From NCBI GenBank assembly GCA_963082975.1, contig OY720347.1:49228655-49292654 (forward strand): a stretch of 64,000 nt of DNA, in the 5' to 3' direction. Below the pieces are notes generated by a model. It ran no database searches and was not told where the DNA came from. It was given only the letters and a program-made list of their open reading frames with translations. The position numbers were made by a program, and so were the translations under genes. This document shows positions 59,059 to 64,000 of this stretch, one piece after another (position 1 is the first letter of the stretch; each line of letters opens with the position of its first letter). The DNA comes from Labia minor. Taxonomy: Eukaryota; Arthropoda; Insecta; Dermaptera; Spongiphoridae.

Positions 59059-59523
59059 CAGAGGTTCTTAAACCTTTGTACTCCGCGGACCCCCACTTGA
59101 AAAAAAAATTTTTGACGGACCCCATCCCAACTTTAGGTACTTTACGTCATTTTATTAGTTAATTTCTGGCTTACGATCTCATAAGAACAAGGATATATGA
59201 TGGATATTTCTAACAGTGATTGGTGAATAACGATTTTTTTGCATATAGTAGAACACATTTTATTAGAAATTATAAAATTGAAGAAAGAAAATTCAGCTAA
59301 ATATGAAGATGGAAACGGTAGCAATAGTTTTCTTGCACATTTCGTTGAATTTGGGTATTTGATTTCTGTTTCCTCACAAAGCCATGCCATCGCTTCTTTT
59401 ATATTAATTAAAGTTTTAACTGACTCATCATTTTCTCGTGCACCTGTACGATGGCTTTGCGGACCCCCAGTAAAGGCTTCGCGGACCCCCAGGGGTCCGC
59501 GGACCACAGTTTAAGAACCTCTG
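59059..59523. mobile_element. hAT-type MITE, 465 bp
   Basis: Ends are inverted: CAGAGGTTCTTAAAC at the left and its complement GTTTAAGAACCTCTG at the right; subterminal CCGCGGACCCCC and GGGGTCCGCGGACC also pair. It is flanked by an identical 8-base duplication TTTTATTA (59051-59058 and 59524-59531). The sister copy at 58361-58368 has the single empty site TTTTATTACATTAATAG. CAG-type ends with an 8-bp duplication identify the hAT superfamily. The interior has no transposase; short ORFs on both strands carry no motif, so it is non-autonomous. Confidence 0.92.
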
Positions 59524-59531
59524 TTTTATTA
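59524..59531. repeat. Right 8-bp target-site duplication of the hAT MITE
   Basis: TTTTATTA, an exact copy of the left duplication. Confidence 0.92.
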
Positions 59532-59632
59532 CATTAATAGATATATTAAAATTATTTGAAATTGTTTCTGTAGCTGGAAATTAATTTACTTCAAACCGTC
59601 GGTCGGTTCGGACCTAACCACAGGTCAACTTT

Positions 59633-62254
59633 TTTACATACTCGATTTAATGATAAAAATTATTTTTATTTTTTTTTAATAACTTTCTAATTAGTTTAAA
59701 TAAAAGTATTTTTTTAATTTTTTTTTTTAATAATTTACTGCTTAATTCAATTATGAACGTATTACTACAAAAGTGCCACCTATTCTCTTCCTATCTATTC
59801 AACTGCTCACAGAAGAGAGAGGTTCATTGTACTTGTTAATGTTTATTATGCAATTATAATGTTTGCGTGTGAGAATTAAATATCTTTGCAAAGCAGGGTC
59901 GTCGACGGTTATGCAGATATGCGCCTTGAGGCGTAACGACTCCTCCTTTCCATTGCAGGTGGATTCCTTCTTTGGTTGCAGTCAGCCAAATAACTGATCT
60001 TGCCACGACTCTATACATCATCTTTATCGCTACTCCATTCCGCTTATCTTCTATAAATAATAGCTCAGATTTTATGTGACCGGGCTGCATAACTTCTCGG
60101 CGCATTCAAGGCGACATTGAATCCACCTCCAACACGTTGCTATTTTCCAAATTCATTTTTCCAACATAAATTTAATAGACAAATGCCATGAGGGAAATAT
60201 AATACTTAAGTTTACAAATCAAGAATCCTTAAAAATTATAATTAGTTAGTTATTATACGTTATTATTCATAAAATATTTTTGTTTATTTTTATTTGAAAG
60301 TTGACATTATTCATAAATATTTTACTTTTCCATAAATTATATAAAATTCTTTTATAATTTGTTAAACATAATTTAATAAAATTCTAATAACTGACTTTAT
60401 TTGCGAACCATAAAAGAAATCAGATATAATGCTCTGCAAAAGAAATTTGATTCGAAATTATATATCAAGAACATTCACGGATCACATCCTAAACTAGAAT
60501 ATTAGGTTCTCATAATCTAAAATAGGAACGATAGTAGAAAAGTATCATATAAAACATATAATATATATATATATATATATTTATATTTGTCTTTATAAAT
60601 AAATAATATAATATGTATGTAGGTAAATAAAAAAATACATTCTCAAATTTCTACTTAATGAAATGGACTTCCATTTTTTCAATTCTTTTCAGATCAAATT
60701 CGTTTTTATAAAATTATACATGAGAATAAAATTCTAAACATTTTATTTTTGGTTCGTATTCACTTGATTAATTAATAAATTTGAATTAATCAATCAAACA
60801 ATTTCTGATCTCTAAATCTACACCAAAAATTTTTATTTAAATATTAGTATTATTAACGGTATTGTGAACTGAACCTGGGTTAATTTAAATTGAATTTTTT
60901 TGATGACGTCATTAAACAAAAAAGTTATCCCAAATCAAAAACATTGCAATAATTCAAGTGGCTCTTTTCTCTGACTTTGTAAACATAATAATTTTTAAAT
61001 ATAACAGAACACACATTTTCAATTATAAATATTAATTCTTTTTAAAACTAATAGTCAGTATCCTTTTTTGTAAAGATTATTTAATATGCATATTTTTATT
61101 AAATATTTGTTATATTAACTTCTAATGAAGTTCTTTTCTTACAAAAATAAAATGCAATAATACGCCTAAAAAGTAATATGACAAAAATTATTATTATTAA
61201 ATTTTTATTATTTATTTATTTAATTTTACTTACTAGGTACTTTAAAATTTAGAATTTATATATTTAAATTATACTCTTGATAATAATTTATTATTTTTAT
61301 CAATTAACATTATGATCCATTAAAGAATTTTTATTGTATCTCCCTACTATCATTTACCTTCATCTCAATTAAATTATTTTATCATTTAGCCCAGGAATTT
61401 CTAATCTACTTGTGCAAATATTAATTAAAATACCAGGTGTATATTTGCCTTTCCATCCCTCACCGACAAAGGGATGGACCTAATTACAGTGATTGTTAGT
61501 GAGATCTATCCATGATAACATCATTTAAATAATTTTCTTCAGGAGCTTTCTAATCGTTGTAGGATGCATGTGACTACCAATCCCGCTCTTCACGATGCCA
61601 TTCCCGATCCTACAGCTGATAACTGTTTTGAACAATTTTTCTAATTTTGTTGACAGTTCTCCTCAAGCTAATCATTCCAATAAATCTCGAACAAGCAAGA
61701 TCACTATAAAAACAGAATTTAATTTCTCGTTTCGTTAAATAAATTGTAGTATCTTAATCTAAATTGCTTTCATTTGACAGTAATTAATTTTATTGGCTTA
61801 ATATTTAAATATAATCATTTCTGAATCACTTAAAAGTTTTTATTAAGTAAGATTAAGAAATAAATTTTTTGCTTCCAAGAAACATAATTTTTATGAATAA
61901 AAATATTCATACTACATAATTATATTCTCATATAATTAAAAAAAAAAATTAAAAATATTTATTTCTATCTACATTATAAAGTTATTATAAGATTTTATTT
62001 AAATGTTCTATTTTATTTATTTATATTATTATATTATAGTATTATATTATTTTTGGGATGATCCAGAATAGATAATCGATTTTTTGTTAATTTTTATAAA
62101 TAAATAGTTCAATTAATTCAATTTTACATTGAACTATTTTAAATAATGATTATATCAATAGCAGAAAAAATTGAATATACTAGTATATACTTAATACTAT
62201 TATTCATATCATATTTTATTAAAAATATATTATTTAAAGATATATTGCAATACT
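59633..62254. other. Noncoding stretch with two complex islands
   Basis: Islands at about 59860-60135 (CTTTGCAAAGCAGGGTCGTC, TTTATGTGACCGGGCTGCAT) and 61440-61700 (ATCGTTGTAGGATGCATGTG). (TA)n at about 60559-60580. The minus-strand 83-codon ORF over the first island has no recognised motif. No gene is supported. Confidence 0.45.
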
Positions 62255-62455
62255 TTTAAGACCCCACGCTATCTGGGAGGCAACATGCTTGACTCTCAAC
62301 CTTGTGATCCCACGTTCAAGTTTCAGATCCGACAAGGGAATTTCTCTCTCTAGCTCGGGTCTATGATTCCATCCAGCCAATGTTACTAAAATTGGGATAC
62401 AACTTGAAACTAAGAGTACCAGCCTCCCATCAAGAAAATTAAGATAATTGTGATG
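62255..62455 (+). repeat. tRNA-derived SINE
   Basis: Head: CTATCTGGGAGGCAACATGC (A-box region), TTGACTCTCAACCTTGTGAT (anticodon arm with CTCTCAA loop), then CCCACGTTCAAGTTTCAGAT (B box GTTCAAGTTTC). The body continues GACAAGGGAATTTCTCTCTC and TAGCTCGGGTCTATGATTCC, ending near AAGATAATTGTGATGATCC. RNA polymerase III A and B boxes about 35 bases apart, followed by a nonribosomal body, are the SINE layout. The head most resembles a tRNA with a CTC-like loop triplet. The acceptor stem is not formed, so it is not a tRNA gene. The 3' border is uncertain. Confidence 0.55.
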
Positions 62456-63798
62456 ATCCGTTGTACTGATCAAACAACACCTTTTCTTAACTTAGGCAGC
62501 ATCCGACTTGATAAGCGCTGTCCTTACATAGCATGTAACAAAAATTATATTAATGTATTGAGTTTTTTTATCATTACTTTAATGTATGGAGCATTTTGTT
62601 TTGATGATAACAAATTTGGTCCAGTTCAGAGGTTTTCTTCTACTTAAGACAATAAAAATTTATCAATCGGATAGTGAGCAAAGAAAAGTGAAAGGGAAAT
62701 AATCTAACATTAAGCCTGTCAAATTAAAAAGTTAGTATAATTAATATAACATGTAACTATATATTATATATTATTACAATATCAAGTGTGGATATCTAAA
62801 CGTTGTATGTTGCAAAAGCCAGTCAACAAACATGTAATAGGGATTAGTTCTTTGATAATTCATCATGGAATAGAAAATGGACAAAGGTTCAATTTTTGAT
62901 CTTTTCTGAAGTATTCTATTTTAATCGAGAATATATTTAGCTAAATTTTTCTAATAATTACTAAGACTTAGTGCGGTTCATTGTCCTTCCGTATTCGTCA
63001 AAACGTAAATAAATAATCGTTTCTTATCATTAAATCGGAACATGGATCATCCTTCATTTTCCTAGCGTGCTTTTATCTATTCGTTAATGATATTGTTTTT
63101 ACAAAAAGTAATTATCTCTTTTCTTCATCGCATCGTTCATTCACTGCTTATATTGAATGAATGGGCTCATAATATAATGAAACATCCTTTCTATAAAATC
63201 CAACCGGAATTTAAGCTTACTTGCCAATTTCTATTTATTCATCTATCTATTCTTCTTCATATTATTGTTATTAAGAAAAGTGTTATTTTTATTTAAATTT
63301 CATCATTTTTTTATTAATATTAAATGCAATCTTCTTCAAAAGAAATTATTACTTTTATTTAAAAAAAAATCTTTAAGAAATTTTCTATAAAATTTTATTT
63401 CTAAAGTTAAAATTAAAATACGATTACGAGTATATAAATTAAAATACAATCCATATTGGCAAATAGTTTTTATTTATGTATAATTATGTATTCCAGACGT
63501 CAATGAACGAAATCAATGTGAATGAATAATTCTATTTTTATAACTTCATCATCATTTTTAATTACCTTTATAGTATTATTATTCTCTTACCAAATATATA
63601 TTCAGTAATTTTATATAAAGGAAATAACACTATTTAACGGAAGTTTTTTTAAATTAAAGGAAATCATATTTTATAAAATTACAAAAAATAAACAAACAAA
63701 TATAAAAAAGTCGGATTATATTTAAATGGTTCCATTAATAATTTCCTTTTCTTTCACTAAATGAATCTAATTTATAACATTTTACTTTAATGGATCTA

Positions 63799-63834
<36 letters not shown>

Positions 63835-64000
63835 AAAGTACCAACAGATGCACTTTCTTTTTTAAAGTCTTCTGGATTTTTTTAATGGAAGAGAAATTAA
63901 ATTTTATTTTAATACTGTATCTCTCTTTAGTTAAGTATTTTATATGATTTTATATAATTAAAGTTTAATTTACAGTCTAATTTTATTATTATTATAGTTA
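62456..64000. other. AT-rich noncoding stretch
   Basis: No recognised gene or repeat apart from a (TA)n tract at about 63803-63829. The short plus-strand ORFs here (about 65-69 codons) are hydrophobic or Leu/Ile-rich by base composition and have no motif. Confidence 0.5.

Larger units (their letters stand above)
58545..59632 (+). repeat. DINE-1/Helentron-like element, copy 3, split by a hAT-type MITE
   Basis: Same body as copy 2 with a shorter microsatellite. Its 3' part is interrupted at 59059-59523. Outside the insertion it continues as TTTTATTACATTAATAGATA and ends with CCGTCGGTCGGTTCGGACC, a GACCT-AACCA-CAGGTC stem-loop (one pair weakened) and CAACTTTTT. The 5' subterminal motif is absent. 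Confidence 0.7.

Noticed and set aside
59142-59514. Opposed ORFs of 121 and 91 codons
   Set aside because: They run through the hAT-type MITE and across its inverted ends; no transposase motif.
1-64000. LTR retroelements, Polintons or other virus-like elements
   Set aside because: No long terminal direct repeats, protease/integrase, capsid or family-B polymerase motifs were seen in any frame shown by the sequence.

Overview
This is an AT-rich (clearly more than 70 percent A+T by eye) nuclear window from an animal, most likely an arthropod. It holds no recognisable multi-exon host gene. Nearly everything that can be identified is transposable-element sequence: rolling-circle Helitrons, DINE-1/Helentron-like short elements, a Penelope-like retroelement, a non-LTR retrotransposon (LINE), a mariner, a hAT-type MITE, other inverted-repeat MITEs and tRNA-derived SINE-like pieces. 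This mix, with insect-style mariner and DINE-like families, points to an arthropod, but the species cannot be fixed from the sequence. No LTR retrovirus-like or capsid-bearing element was recognised.

Layout. 1-2.8 kb: AT-rich noncoding DNA. 2.8-5.9 kb: a decayed LINE with reverse transcriptase, RNase H and a terminal CCHC-like knuckle, flanked by a candidate 18-bp target-site duplication. 7.5-8.7 kb: a short non-autonomous Helitron. 13.2-15.8 kb: two copies of a CA-microsatellite-bearing repeat family (family B); a third lies at 29.6-30.2 kb and a scrap at 57.5 kb. 20.38-28.42 kb: the structural centrepiece. A minus-strand Helitron is interrupted by a plus-strand Helitron of the same family, inserted exactly between A and T. 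The inner Helitron carries an extra Helitron 5' module, and a Penelope-like element with a long open RT plus GIY-YIG frame lies inside that module. Both Helitrons carry the 3' part of a non-LTR reverse transcriptase.

28.7-29.2 kb: the only good candidate for a host gene, a 104-codon single-exon minus-strand ORF with a KEN box, an Arg-rich tail, a TATA box and an initiator. 30.26-30.83 kb: an internally deleted mariner with intact inverted termini. 33.7-34.45 kb: a MITE with about 190-bp inverted ends and a GC-richer core. 38.1-45.07 kb: a large inverted repeat whose arms carry tRNA-like boxes and GC-rich hairpin ends. 48.8-49.35 kb: a decayed Helitron. 56.1-59.6 kb: three DINE-1/Helentron-like copies, one split by a 465-bp hAT-type MITE with a perfect 8-bp duplication and its empty site preserved in the neighbouring copy. 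62.25-62.45 kb: a tRNA-derived SINE.

Between these lie long AT-rich stretches with isolated islands of more complex, GC-richer sequence lacking coding signatures. They are plausible regulatory or conserved noncoding elements. The window reads as intergenic or intronic DNA in which elements of several classes have inserted into one another, and the nesting gives a readable relative chronology.
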